Assembly (NCBI GenBank): GCA_023055505.1
Contig: JALIRH010000039.1
Span: 3,786,505 to 3,850,504, forward strand
Origin: Callipepla californica brunnescens
Taxonomy: Eukaryota; Chordata; Aves; Galliformes; Odontophoridae
Length of the DNA stretch: 64,000 bases
Direction: 5' to 3'
Part shown: piece after piece, positions 28,201 through 34,100 of the stretch
Layout of the letters: the number at the start of each line of letters is the position of its first letter
Position numbering within the stretch: the first letter of the stretch is position 1
Notes under the pieces: model-generated
The model's database searches: none
Seen by the model: the letters and a program-made list of their open reading frames with translations, nothing else
What the model was told of the DNA's origin: nothing
Made by a program: the position numbers and the translations under genes

Positions 28201-29791
28201 CCCCCTGTTCCCCTCTGCCAACTGGAAACCATAACTCAGACCATAGAAAGAGAGAACCAGCTGAGGGTACTTGGCCTGGTATTTCTAACACTCTTTATCT
28301 AGGTGTCTCGAGCTGGAAAACAGAGATGCTCAGAAGCACTAAGGGTTCTTCAGCTCTTAGCCAAGGTTTTCTCAGAAGGATTATCATTCTAATTAAAGAA
28401 ATACCTTTATTCCTTTAAACTTTTGCTGCATTTCCATGCTTAGAAATACTCAGGTGTTTTTGTTTAGGACAGTGCAAAGTGATTCTGAGCAGTAGCAGCT
28501 GGTTTCAGTGTTAAATCAGATCTCAGAGTAACGATAAGCACCTGCTTCAAAAGAAAGGGACAGAAAACAGGGAAGGGGTCTGTTAGGAGATGACTTTCTC
28601 ACTGAGAAAGCACAATCTTGTCTTGCAACAGTTAGCTGTTAGCTAACTTTCAGGTGACATAATTTCCTCAGGATAACCCCGTGAATGCAGTGTTTCATTA
28701 TGCACAAAGATGGCTCATCTGGTTTTCTTCAACCTCTCAGCCTTCGGTAGCAGTTATTTTAGCCAAGGGAGAGCCTGCTGCTAACTGTGCTGTGTGCATG
28801 CCCAACTGGAAGAGTCGGTGCTGTTGGGTTTAATGGAACAGCACAAAATGCTTCTGTGTGGATTCAGTACATTTCTTTAACTGCATGGAAAGCTGCGATT
28901 GTATATAATGCATCAAGATAATGTGGAAAAGCTTTGTTACCTCCAGGCACTAGCCAGTGGTCCCTGCTAGGAAGGAAGGGTTGGATAGGAACAGAAGTGG
29001 CAAGGCCCACTTTTTTGTTTTTGTCTGTCTGTAAAATCCAAGTCATAGAGGATCATAGAATGGTTTGGGTTGGAAGGGGCCTTTAAGATCCCACTATAGG
29101 CAGGGACACGACCCTCTAGACCAGGCTGCTCACAGCCCCATCCAGCCTGGCCTTGGATGCTCCCAGGGCTGGGGGCATCCCCAGCCTCACTGGGCAGCCT
29201 GTTCCAGTGTCTCACCACCCTCGCTTATTAAAGGTACCACTCCCAGCAGAACTCCCAGAAAAGTAACCCTTCTGCTATGTTCTCTTTCTAATGTTAGTGC
29301 CAGCAGTGCTTCCATAACCAGCTGCGGAATGGTTTTGCTGCTGTGATTCCTACAGATCCCAAAGTTCCTAAGCAAAGATGGACAGTACAGACTGGTCCAT
29401 TTTTCCTTTTCTCTCAGCCAAAGCAGTGCTTGTTTGTTCTCTGCGGAGTGCCAGCTGTGTCTGACTGCAGCAGGGAGTGGCAGGCAGCCCTGTGGATATT
29501 GACCTCTCTTAGTCTGGCTTTTAATTCTTTGCTCCGCTGTTTTGTTTTCTAGGCTACAGCACTATGAGCCCTCAGGAAGACAGCGAAAACCCCCCGTGCA
29601 ATAACGACCCGCTGTCAGCTGGCGTTGATGTTGGAAACCACGACGAAGACTTAGACCTGGACACCCCACCTCAGACTGCGGCCCTGCTGAGCCACAAGTT
29701 TCACCACTACCGGTTGCACCACCCCACTCTGCACCACAGCCACCACTTACAGGCTGCAGTCACCGTACACACTGTGGATGCGGAGTGCTAA
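1097..29791 (+). CDS. CACHD1: CACHD1, VWFA and Cache domain-containing protein 1 (3' 23 exons, N-terminus outside window)
   Basis: This is a single-pass type I membrane protein of the alpha2delta-like family. Known work on CACHD1 describes it as a modulator of CaV3 and CaV2.2 calcium channels and as a partner of Frizzled/LRP6 Wnt receptors. Seen here: 23 exons joined at GT..AG sites with matching phases give about 1,105 residues (window numbering). Domains in order are a pre-VWFA segment (1-52), VWFA (about 53-260), a first Cache-type region (about 265-360), a second Cache-type region (about 527-700), a cysteine-rich region (about 741-900), a transmembrane helix (about 928-948) and a cytoplasmic tail of about 157 residues. 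The family length is near 1,270, so roughly 170 N-terminal residues are missing to the left, including the signal peptide. The VWFA metal site reads D-x-G-x-S, not D-x-S-x-S. Identification rests on near-identity with the mammalian protein as I remember it. Confidence 0.95.
1224..3324 (+). other. CACHD1: CACHD1 intron, nothing further recognised
   Basis: A 2.1-kb intron with an oligo-T run of about 15 near 2201-2216. No CR1 or other dispersed repeat was recognised. Open frames on both strands here are under 90 codons and have no family resemblance. Confidence 0.75.
3325..3469 (+). CDS. CACHD1: CACHD1 exon 2 in window (start of VWFA)
   Basis: The acceptor is ttcttcag before 3325 and the donor is aag|gtaagc at 3470. 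The exon is 145 bp, completing a split Arg and ending in phase 0. It encodes residues 43-91. The first VWFA beta-strand HIVVIVD leads into the D62-H-G64-A-S66 metal-site motif. It is followed by the first helix, [22 protein letters not shown]. Confidence 0.95.
3470..4699 (+). other. CACHD1: CACHD1 intron
   Basis: A 1.2-kb AT-rich intron. I see no repeat, RNA gene or additional exon in it. Confidence 0.75.
4700..4916 (+). CDS. CACHD1: CACHD1 exon 3 in window (VWFA)
   Basis: The acceptor is ttcaag before 4700 and the donor is a|gtaagt at 4917. The exon is 217 bp, phase 0 to phase 1. It encodes residues 92-163, from [10 protein letters not shown] through the [14 protein letters not shown] segment to [17 protein letters not shown]. 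This is the central VWFA fold. The Thr in PAT-SETK lies where the second metal-site loop of VWFA domains would fall. Confidence 0.95.
4917..7430 (+). other. CACHD1: CACHD1 intron
   Basis: A 2.5-kb intron with no recognisable dispersed repeat or further exon. A poly-A tract sits near 6763-6777. Overlapping open frames near 6950-7300 are GC-richer than their surroundings but show no splice sites or family match. Confidence 0.7.
7431..7580 (+). CDS. CACHD1: CACHD1 exon 4 in window (VWFA)
   Basis: The acceptor is tttttttag before 7431 and the donor is g|gtgaga at 7581. The exon is 150 bp, phase 1 to phase 1. It encodes residues 164-213: [21 protein letters not shown], then the helix and strand ending ILTYALMN. 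This is the VWFA beta-strand, loop and helix after the MIDAS half. Confidence 0.95.
7581..8576 (+). other. CACHD1: CACHD1 intron
   Basis: A 1.0-kb intron with nothing recognisable beyond splice sites. Confidence 0.75.
8577..8810 (+). CDS. CACHD1: CACHD1 exon 5 in window (VWFA end and linker into first Cache region)
   Basis: The acceptor is tttcag before 8577 and the donor is g|gtaagt at 8811. The exon is 234 bp, phase 1 to phase 1. It encodes residues 214-291. [23 protein letters not shown] closes the VWFA fold, and [14 protein letters not shown] and [12 protein letters not shown] begin the first Cache-type region. Its base composition is noticeably GC-richer than the flanking introns. Confidence 0.95.
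8811..10413 (+). other. CACHD1: CACHD1 intron with two short palindromes
   Basis: A 1.6-kb intron. The only structure noticed is a pair of 9-bp-arm inverted repeats at 9249-9277 and 9293-9311. A C/T-rich run near 10,044-10,060 is followed by unremarkable sequence. Confidence 0.7.
9249..9311. repeat. Two adjacent inverted repeats in a CACHD1 intron
   Basis: The arms gatatctat (9249-9257) and atagatatc (9269-9277) are exact reverse complements with an 11-nt spacer. The arms gacattatc (9293-9301) and gataatgtc (9303-9311) are exact reverse complements around one base. Either could fold as a hairpin. No function can be assigned, and chance or a decayed mobile element are both possible. Confidence 0.6.
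10414..10563 (+). CDS. CACHD1: CACHD1 exon 6 in window (first Cache region)
   Basis: The acceptor is ttctaag before 10414 and the donor is aag|gtaaat at 10564. The exon is 150 bp, phase 1 to phase 1. It encodes residues 292-341: [38 protein letters not shown] and TFLIDNK. The strand order and the GVDV motif are typical of a Cache beta-sheet. Confidence 0.95.
10905..11028 (+). CDS. CACHD1: CACHD1 exon 7 in window (first Cache region)
   Basis: The acceptor is tttttcag before 10905 and the donor is cag|gtagga at 11029. The exon is 124 bp, starting in phase 1 and ending in phase 2. It encodes residues 342-382: [15 protein letters not shown], then [15 protein letters not shown] and FELVRQNIL. The 341-bp intron before it (10564-10904) holds nothing else recognisable. 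Confidence 0.95.
11645..11762 (+). CDS. CACHD1: CACHD1 exon 8 in window
   Basis: The acceptor is ctgcag before 11645 and the donor is atg|gtaagt at 11763. The exon is 118 bp, phase 2 to phase 0. It encodes residues 383-422: [29 protein letters not shown] and [10 protein letters not shown]. Two N-glycosylation sequons (NSS, NVS) fit an extracellular location. Confidence 0.95.
12448..12616 (+). CDS. CACHD1: CACHD1 exon 9 in window
   Basis: The acceptor is tttccag before 12448 and the donor is ttag|gtagag at 12617. The exon is 169 bp, phase 0 to phase 1. It encodes residues 423-478: [39 protein letters not shown] and [15 protein letters not shown]. It lies between the two Cache-type regions. 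Confidence 0.95.
14448..14590 (+). CDS. CACHD1: CACHD1 exon 10 in window
   Basis: The acceptor is ctctttag before 14448 and the donor is aag|gtacgt at 14591. The exon is 143 bp, phase 1 to phase 0. It encodes residues 479-526: [35 protein letters not shown] and [10 protein letters not shown]. The helix before the second Cache-type region lies here. Confidence 0.95.
15187..15377 (+). CDS. CACHD1: CACHD1 exon 11 in window (second Cache region)
   Basis: The acceptor is ttgcag before 15187 and the donor is atg|gtgagt at 15378. The exon is 191 bp, phase 0 to phase 2. It encodes residues 527-589: [36 protein letters not shown] and [11 protein letters not shown]. The GVLRIYPG...FDPTRRQWY pattern matches the Cache signature of voltage-gated calcium channel alpha2delta subunits. 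Confidence 0.95.
15378..16405 (+). other. CACHD1: CACHD1 intron
   Basis: A 1.0-kb intron. A GC-rich patch near 15840-16000 gives overlapping antisense open frames but no gene evidence. The 596-bp intron before exon 11 (14591-15186) is likewise empty. Confidence 0.7.
16406..16516 (+). CDS. CACHD1: CACHD1 exon 12 in window (second Cache region)
   Basis: The acceptor is cccttag before 16406 and the donor is ccag|gtaaat at 16517. The exon is 111 bp, phase 2 to phase 2. It encodes residues 590-626: [21 protein letters not shown], then [15 protein letters not shown]. The W|YLHAV...GPYLD..G.G.VVT.S pattern is diagnostic of alpha2delta-type Cache domains. Confidence 0.95.
16517..19462 (+). other. 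CACHD1: CACHD1 intron (2.9 kb), no exon recognised
   Basis: The longest intron in the window. It contains moderately long open frames on both strands near 17236-17553 and 17640-17948, but these have no splice context or family resemblance. A short G-rich run (near 18059-18075) is present. No CR1 was recognised. Confidence 0.7.
19463..19585 (+). CDS. CACHD1: CACHD1 exon 13 in window (second Cache region)
   Basis: The acceptor is tctgcag before 19463. The donor cag|gttaag at 19586 is weaker than its neighbours (T at +3). The exon is 123 bp, phase 2 to phase 2. It encodes residues 627-667: [20 protein letters not shown], then [28 protein letters not shown] is the Cache strand that precedes the C-terminal subdomain. 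Confidence 0.95.
19586..21064 (+). other. CACHD1: CACHD1 intron
   Basis: A 1.5-kb T-rich intron. A local A/T-rich stretch (near 20,525-20,560) reads like a degenerate TATA repeat. No gene or dispersed repeat was recognised. Confidence 0.7.
21065..21164 (+). CDS. CACHD1: CACHD1 exon 14 in window (second Cache region end)
   Basis: The acceptor is gggcag before 21065 and the donor is aag|gtctgg at 21165. The exon is 100 bp, phase 2 to phase 0. It encodes residues 668-701: [18 protein letters not shown] and [13 protein letters not shown] 137-bp intron, the shortest in the window, follows. Confidence 0.95.
21302..21418 (+). CDS. CACHD1: CACHD1 exon 15 in window
   Basis: The acceptor is cacttag before 21302 and the donor is gtg|gtaagt at 21419. 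The exon is 117 bp and in frame at both ends. It encodes residues 702-740: [34 protein letters not shown] and NTSLV. An NTS sequon is present. Confidence 0.95.
21419..22615 (+). other. CACHD1: CACHD1 intron
   Basis: A 1.2-kb intron. It contains most of the longest antisense open frame of this half (22,059-22,670), which runs into the next exon. I regard it as a chance frame, because it has no recognisable protein and conflicts with the splice acceptor. Confidence 0.7.
22616..22776 (+). CDS. CACHD1: CACHD1 exon 16 in window (start of cysteine-rich region)
   Basis: The acceptor is ccttag before 22616 and the donor is cag|gtcagc at 22777. The exon is 161 bp, phase 0 to phase 2. It encodes residues 741-793: [37 protein letters not shown] and [15 protein letters not shown]. 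Six cysteines and an NET sequon mark the beginning of the membrane-proximal Cys-rich region. Confidence 0.95.
22777..23426 (+). other. CACHD1: CACHD1 intron
   Basis: A 650-bp intron with no feature recognised. A sense open frame at 22,962-23,345 lies wholly inside it and has no family match. Confidence 0.7.
23427..23513 (+). CDS. CACHD1: CACHD1 exon 17 in window (Cys-dense microexon)
   Basis: The acceptor is ctcaag before 23427 and the donor is cag|gtggga at 23514. The exon is 87 bp, phase 2 to phase 2. It encodes residues 794-822: [19 protein letters not shown], then TGNLTNAES. Five cysteines fall within 14 residues (C-x-C-x-C-x-C-x6-C), followed by an NLT sequon. The Cys pairing is presumably disulfide-bonded in the extracellular stalk. 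Confidence 0.94.
23710..23826 (+). CDS. CACHD1: CACHD1 exon 18 in window (Cys-rich)
   Basis: The acceptor is aatgtag before 23710 and the donor is gg|gtaaag at 23827. The exon is 117 bp, phase 2 to phase 2. It encodes residues 823-861: [17 protein letters not shown], then [19 protein letters not shown]. The intron before it is only 196 bp. Confidence 0.94.
23827..24782 (+). other. CACHD1: CACHD1 intron
   Basis: A 956-bp intron; nothing recognised. Confidence 0.7.
24783..24934 (+). CDS. CACHD1: CACHD1 exon 19 in window (Cys-rich)
   Basis: The acceptor is ttccag before 24783 and the donor is tag|gtaact at 24935. The exon is 152 bp, phase 2 to phase 1. It encodes residues 862-912: [39 protein letters not shown] and YVDDLGAI. 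The DCxxCxxCMVD..G.....YC....ECFGGI pattern matches the Cys-rich segment next to the membrane in alpha2delta proteins. Confidence 0.95.
25300..25461 (+). CDS. CACHD1: CACHD1 exon 20 in window (transmembrane helix)
   Basis: The acceptor is gatttag before 25300 and the donor is g|gtgagc at 25462. The exon is 162 bp, phase 1 to phase 1. It encodes residues 913-966. [20 protein letters not shown] is one hydrophobic helix (about 928-948), followed by the basic stop-transfer [11 protein letters not shown]. This makes the protein type I with a cytoplasmic C-terminus, not a GPI-anchored one. Confidence 0.95.
25462..26099 (+). other. CACHD1: CACHD1 intron
   Basis: A 638-bp intron with no additional feature recognised. 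The 365-bp intron before the transmembrane exon (24935-25299) is also empty apart from its long pyrimidine tract near 25260-25297. Confidence 0.7.
26100..26177 (+). CDS. CACHD1: CACHD1 exon 21 in window (acidic tail)
   Basis: The acceptor is gtgtag before 26100 and the donor is a|gtaagt at 26178. The exon is 78 bp, phase 1 to phase 1. It encodes residues 967-992: [19 protein letters not shown], then SHEDRG. It is highly charged and probably unstructured cytoplasmic tail. Confidence 0.94.
26178..27104 (+). other. CACHD1: CACHD1 intron
   Basis: A 927-bp intron; nothing recognised. Confidence 0.7.
27105..27206 (+). CDS. CACHD1: CACHD1 exon 22 in window (cytoplasmic tail)
   Basis: The acceptor is ccccag before 27105 and the donor is cg|gtaaga at 27207. 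The exon is 102 bp, phase 1 to phase 1. It encodes residues 993-1026: [19 protein letters not shown] and [15 protein letters not shown]. The arginine cluster next to Ser/Thr residues looks like a phosphorylation-prone tail, which is inference. Confidence 0.94.
27207..29552 (+). other. CACHD1: CACHD1 last intron, contains a CR1 fragment
   Basis: A 2.3-kb intron. It holds one antisense CR1 tail at about 29047-29221. The remaining sequence shows no gene, RNA gene or other repeat that I can name. Confidence 0.75.
29047..29221 (-). mobile_element. CR1 LINE 3' fragment (antisense)
   Basis: The left end reads atcatagaatggtttggg and ttggaaggggcc, the reverse complement of the conserved CR1 3' tail. 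Read on the minus strand, the element encodes the eroded C-terminus of CR1 ORF2 ([14 protein letters not shown], then GWGCEQPG) before the tail. It is 5'-truncated to about 175 bp, the usual state of avian CR1 copies. Confidence 0.9.
29553..29791 (+). CDS. CACHD1: CACHD1 exon 23 in window (last coding exon and stop)
   Basis: The acceptor is ttttctag before 29553, and the frame ends at TAA 29789-29791. It encodes residues 1027-1105: [19 protein letters not shown], then the acidic [15 protein letters not shown]. The final stretch has nine histidines within 18 residues ([18 protein letters not shown]). The protein ends in VHTVDAEC. Confidence 0.96.
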
Positions 29792-29991
29792 TGACCGACA
29801 CAAAGCAAACCTTGCGAACGATGATCCGTGCAGCAGTGGGCGCCTTTGTTTCTGCGCTTCGTACCGGGAACAGTTTAACGAACTTCCTGAGTAAACTCTT
29901 AGGCGTAAGAGCTTTTGCGTTCTCATAAATGTAAGGTTGGCTCAGAAATGGAAGGGAAATGTGCTTGACGAATGGACCTGCCATAACATTT

Positions 29992-29997
29992 AATAAA
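29992..29997 (+). promoter_or_regulatory. CACHD1: Proximal polyadenylation signal of CACHD1
   Basis: An AATAAA hexamer 200 nt after the stop codon. Use would give a very short 3'UTR. Function is inferred from sequence only. Confidence 0.5.
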
Positions 29998-31193
29998 ATG
30001 GAACAGGAGGCACGTTAGGCCTCCAAAACCAGGGATGTGAGTTTATACAGCAGCCAAAGCTTTGGAAGCCCTGTTACACTGAGCCAAGAGAAGGGAGAGC
30101 TTAGAAGAGCCAGAGACTATTTGGTTTCCTTAACTGGAAGAGCAGAAAACTGCGCAGCTGAAGACTACAGAGGTGCCAGACGGCGCGGGGGGGTACGTCG
30201 GGTTCTCCGCAGCTTTTTGCCTCTTAGAAAGGTCATCGCTCCCACAATTGCTGTATGGAACCTGGGACAATGCATCTCGAGATTTTTAAGTAAAGGATTA
30301 TTTTTCTACTATTTATTGAACTTGAAACTAAGGGGGGGAGGGAGGGGAGAAAACGTTAGCGGGTTTCAACAACTACCACATATATTCTGTGATGGTGAAG
30401 TAGTTCTTCTGAGGAAGACGTCTGTTTCTTATTAGCTGATATTCATCCACTGCCCCACTCTGCAAAAGGGAAAATGAAGAAGTTGTGTCCGACGTGTTTA
30501 CATTACGAATGCTTTCTTTTCCACAATTGTTTTCTGTTAATTTTACAAGCCGAATTACGCGGCAGTATTTTCTTCCTGTTTGCAGAGGAGAAATCCTGTG
30601 TTTTGTCACTAAAATTCTGCGAGTTCTGCCCACAGAACTCTCCATCTCAAACTCTCTGATCATCCTGAAAGGTTTCCTGGATGGCAGTAGTAAAGGATTT
30701 ATTTAGCACCAGAGAATTCCAAACGGAATCTGTGCCGTTGTAATGTTTCCTCAGGACACGGTCAGGATCAGCAGTAGGGATCCAGCAGTGCTTGTGCAAC
30801 TTGGGCTACTGTGGAGGAGATCTGTTTGAAATCGTAATTACAAGCTGCTGCTGTTTGTCTGCAATTTAACATTGCTTGGTAATTCAAACAAAGATTAATC
30901 AATCTGACTGCAACGCAGTGCAGCATCGTTATAAATTAGTTTTAAATCACAGCGTTGTGTTTTAGATTCACGTTTTGTGATTACGGTGATATGAAATCGT
31001 TCTTGCACTGTGCGTATGATAAACATCCATTTATATGTAGTTTCTTTTAAATCACTTGTTTTAATTAATATGGTACTTAATACTGTATTATGTAAAGAAA
31101 AAAAATTGGTTCTTAAACAGTACGGTAAAATAACTGTATGTGTGATATCAGGATACCCCTTTATACTATGTATAAAATTAAAATCTCTAGTGA

Positions 31194-31199
31194 AATAAA
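31194..31199 (+). promoter_or_regulatory. CACHD1: Distal polyadenylation signal of CACHD1
   Basis: An AATAAA hexamer in gtgaaataaactg, followed by a second A/T hexamer-like tataaa and GT-containing sequence. It is the likely end of the long transcript. Confidence 0.65.
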
Positions 31200-34100
31200 C
31201 TGTATATAAAGTGTAGTTCTGTGGATACGAGGATAGAGGGAAATTATTCTGCCTCAATCTCCTTTAATTTTCTGCTGCTCTAGGAGCTGTCCTTAAAGGT
31301 GTGCCTAGCAGCGCACTGTTGTGGGTTTCAGAGCTCTTTGTCTCTGCAGTCACTGCTCAGGGAGAGAACACTTCAGCCTCCAAACTCCCCACAGCTCACT
31401 GCTGCTCATGTGCTGCTCGAAACTCAGTCGTGATGGATCGGCCACGCTGCTGTGTTGTGTGAGAAGGGCTGTGGGATTCCTTTCGCTGACCAGACAGCAG
31501 TAGAAATGTACTGAGCACTGTTCTATGCCTTCCAAGGGCTGAACTGAATGTCCTCGAATGGTTTGCGGTTCCATCTGTAGACCCACTTTGCTGCCGTCTC
31601 TAAGTTTGTATCCAAAGTAACACTGGCTATGGGCAGTGCACAAAATAGTGTTTTTTCAGGTCTGCCTTTATAAGAAGATGCATTATGTTAATGTTACTGC
31701 TTGACCAGACAGAAACACACGTGGCCAAGAAGCGGAATTCTTAAGAGTGAAGAGAAGGCAGCAGTGGAATTTTCCTCATCGTAGTCGTGCAGAACTCAGG
31801 AGGTGTTCTCACTGAAGCTCAGAGGTGAGGTGTGATGCTGTATGCAGGTGGCTATGTGCCCCAGTCTGTGAATGTAACAGGCACTGGCAGTGAGCCACAC
31901 GCTGCCACAGGGGCACAGAAGTGTCCCTGGAAGTTACCAACCTGTGTTCAGAACCCGGGTTTTGCCTTTTCCATCGGCGTGTGAAGGAATCCCACTGTGC
32001 AGTTCTCCAAATTGCGTGCTTGCTCCCCTGTTGTAGTTTTCAGGACAGGCAACATTAGAACAGTCCCCTGTCACAGAGAGCAGTTCTAACAAAAATGAAG
32101 AAGCACCTCTGGCATGATGTGCACTTGCCTGTCTGCTCCAAAAAGATTTTAATTTAACCCAGACATGACTGTGGGGCAGATCTGTCGTGAGAGACAAATA
32201 ATTAATTCAAGCTCTAACTAAATGTCTCAATGGAGAGATGCTGTTGTTAGAAATATTTGCTGGGCAGAAATTGCTTGCAGTGCTCTCTGTTGCAGCTCTG
32301 CCAGAAAGATCTAAGTGCTGTATAACCTCGCTCCTTGAACAGCTATCAAAAACTCCAAGCAATCAGAAGCCCCTTACTTTTATCTTGTTTTTTATTATCA
32401 TTATTATTATTATTTGGCTTTTATTTGTTTATGAGCTGCTTCTCATTTCTGCTTTACTGCTTCTGTTCTAGGACATGCGAAGCGTTCCTGGTTCGTGGGA
32501 TCTGGACAACCTTGCTTTTGCCTCAAGCAATGAGAAGTGCCAAAGCTGTTGCTATTAAGGAATGTTTAAGGAAAAACAAAAAGTCACATCTAGAGGTGTG
32601 TCAGATGGTAAATGCAAATGCTGACCTTGTTTTAGGAGGAGTCAGTATAATGCTGATAATGATACCAGAGTTCATCTAAAGCAAAATGCGATGAATAACA
32701 AAGGGAGCATTGACACAGTCAAGGTTTATAATGCTAGCCCTCCCATTTTCATTGCAGGTGCTGTTCACAGCCTTCCCACCCCATTATTATTTTACTGTGT
32801 TGGCTGTGGAACAAGATCACAGATGAGCAGTTGTTTGCCTGACTGGGATTTGTATCCTGCATCCTCCTCATTTATAACTGGAAGACTTTGTGGCCATAAG
32901 TTGCTAAGTTGCTTTAATGTCTTGTGTGTTTTCTTCCATTTTACTGGGGAAAATAATTAAAAAGTTATGTTCAGGTTTTAGGGTTTTTTTCCCCTAGCAG
33001 TGATTAAAGTGAGTTGTGCCTTCAGTCTGCATTCACTAGTGTTGAGCAGACCTCATGCTTTCAGTCTTTGTGAAGTGTATTGACTTCTCCTGTACGTAAG
33101 AAGCAGATCGTCCCTCCACAGAACCGAGCAGAGATGGAAGCTGTGCCTGTGTTCAGAGTGCGCTGCTTCGCAATGGAGGCTTTTCTTGTTTGTTTACATT
33201 ATTGCCTTGATAAAAAATATGATTTGGAAAGAAGAGTACGTTACAACCGCCCCGTGAGTGTTTTATAAGGCTGCTTACGCCATGAAATATTATCTTTAAC
33301 CTTGCCCTTGGCAAGGAGAGAGAAGGCAGATGAGAATTCATCAGGTTTCCCATGTGCCGTGCTTGTGACTATAACTGGTCAAAGGGAGATCTCTAGCATT
33401 CGATGGCTTTATTTTGTAAAGTAACCCAGAAATGGAGAGGAGAGAAAGTATACTTGTCAGAGTAGAAATGATTGCAAAGCTGGCAGCAGGCGTGGCAAAG
33501 GGGAGGAAATAGGATGCAGAAATCCTGGATCACGTTAACAGATCCAGGTAACCCAGAAGGCTGTATGCAAGGGTGAAGATTAATCTGCGGCATTCATAGC
33601 TCGTAGGTACCCCTTCCATTTGTTTTCTGAAAAAGCATCCCAGCTATGGCTGAGATTTTGAAAGGAGCCTGTGCCAAGCTTCCAGCTCCGTTGTCATTCG
33701 GTGCTGTGTGGAATATCAGTTCCTGCAGCAGTTCTGTTTCTGTTGGGTTGTGGTTTTCCATAGTGTCTGTTTCGACATTGACCCTAACAAGGAGAAATTA
33801 ATACAGATGTAAGAATGCTTTATATTACTTAATTGCAGCTCATCTCCTTGACGAGAGGTGATTATTTTCTCTACTTTATGTGCTTTGAACTGAGTCACGG
33901 AAGGACGTTGGCCCAGAAGGGCTTGCGTTTTGGAGCCAAGGCTGCAGTGGAATTTGGACATTCAAGTCCAAGAGTGAAACCCTCCAAGCCCTGCCTTGTT
34001 AGCAGAGTGCCAAACATAACTGGTGTGTGCAGAGAACTGCTGCCAGTTTTACCTCAGTAGAAGAGGCTGATGCTTCCCTGCCCCGCCACCTTTTTCATTG

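Larger units (their letters stand above)
29792..31218 (+). other. CACHD1: CACHD1 3' untranslated region
   Basis: About 1.4 kb downstream of the stop with no continued coding. It becomes increasingly AT-rich toward 31,200. Two AATAAA signals (29992 and 31194) suggest short and long transcripts. The right boundary is inferred from the distal signal plus about 20 nt. A G-rich run near 30,331-30,350 and a CG-containing patch near 30,180 are the only local oddities. Confidence 0.75.
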
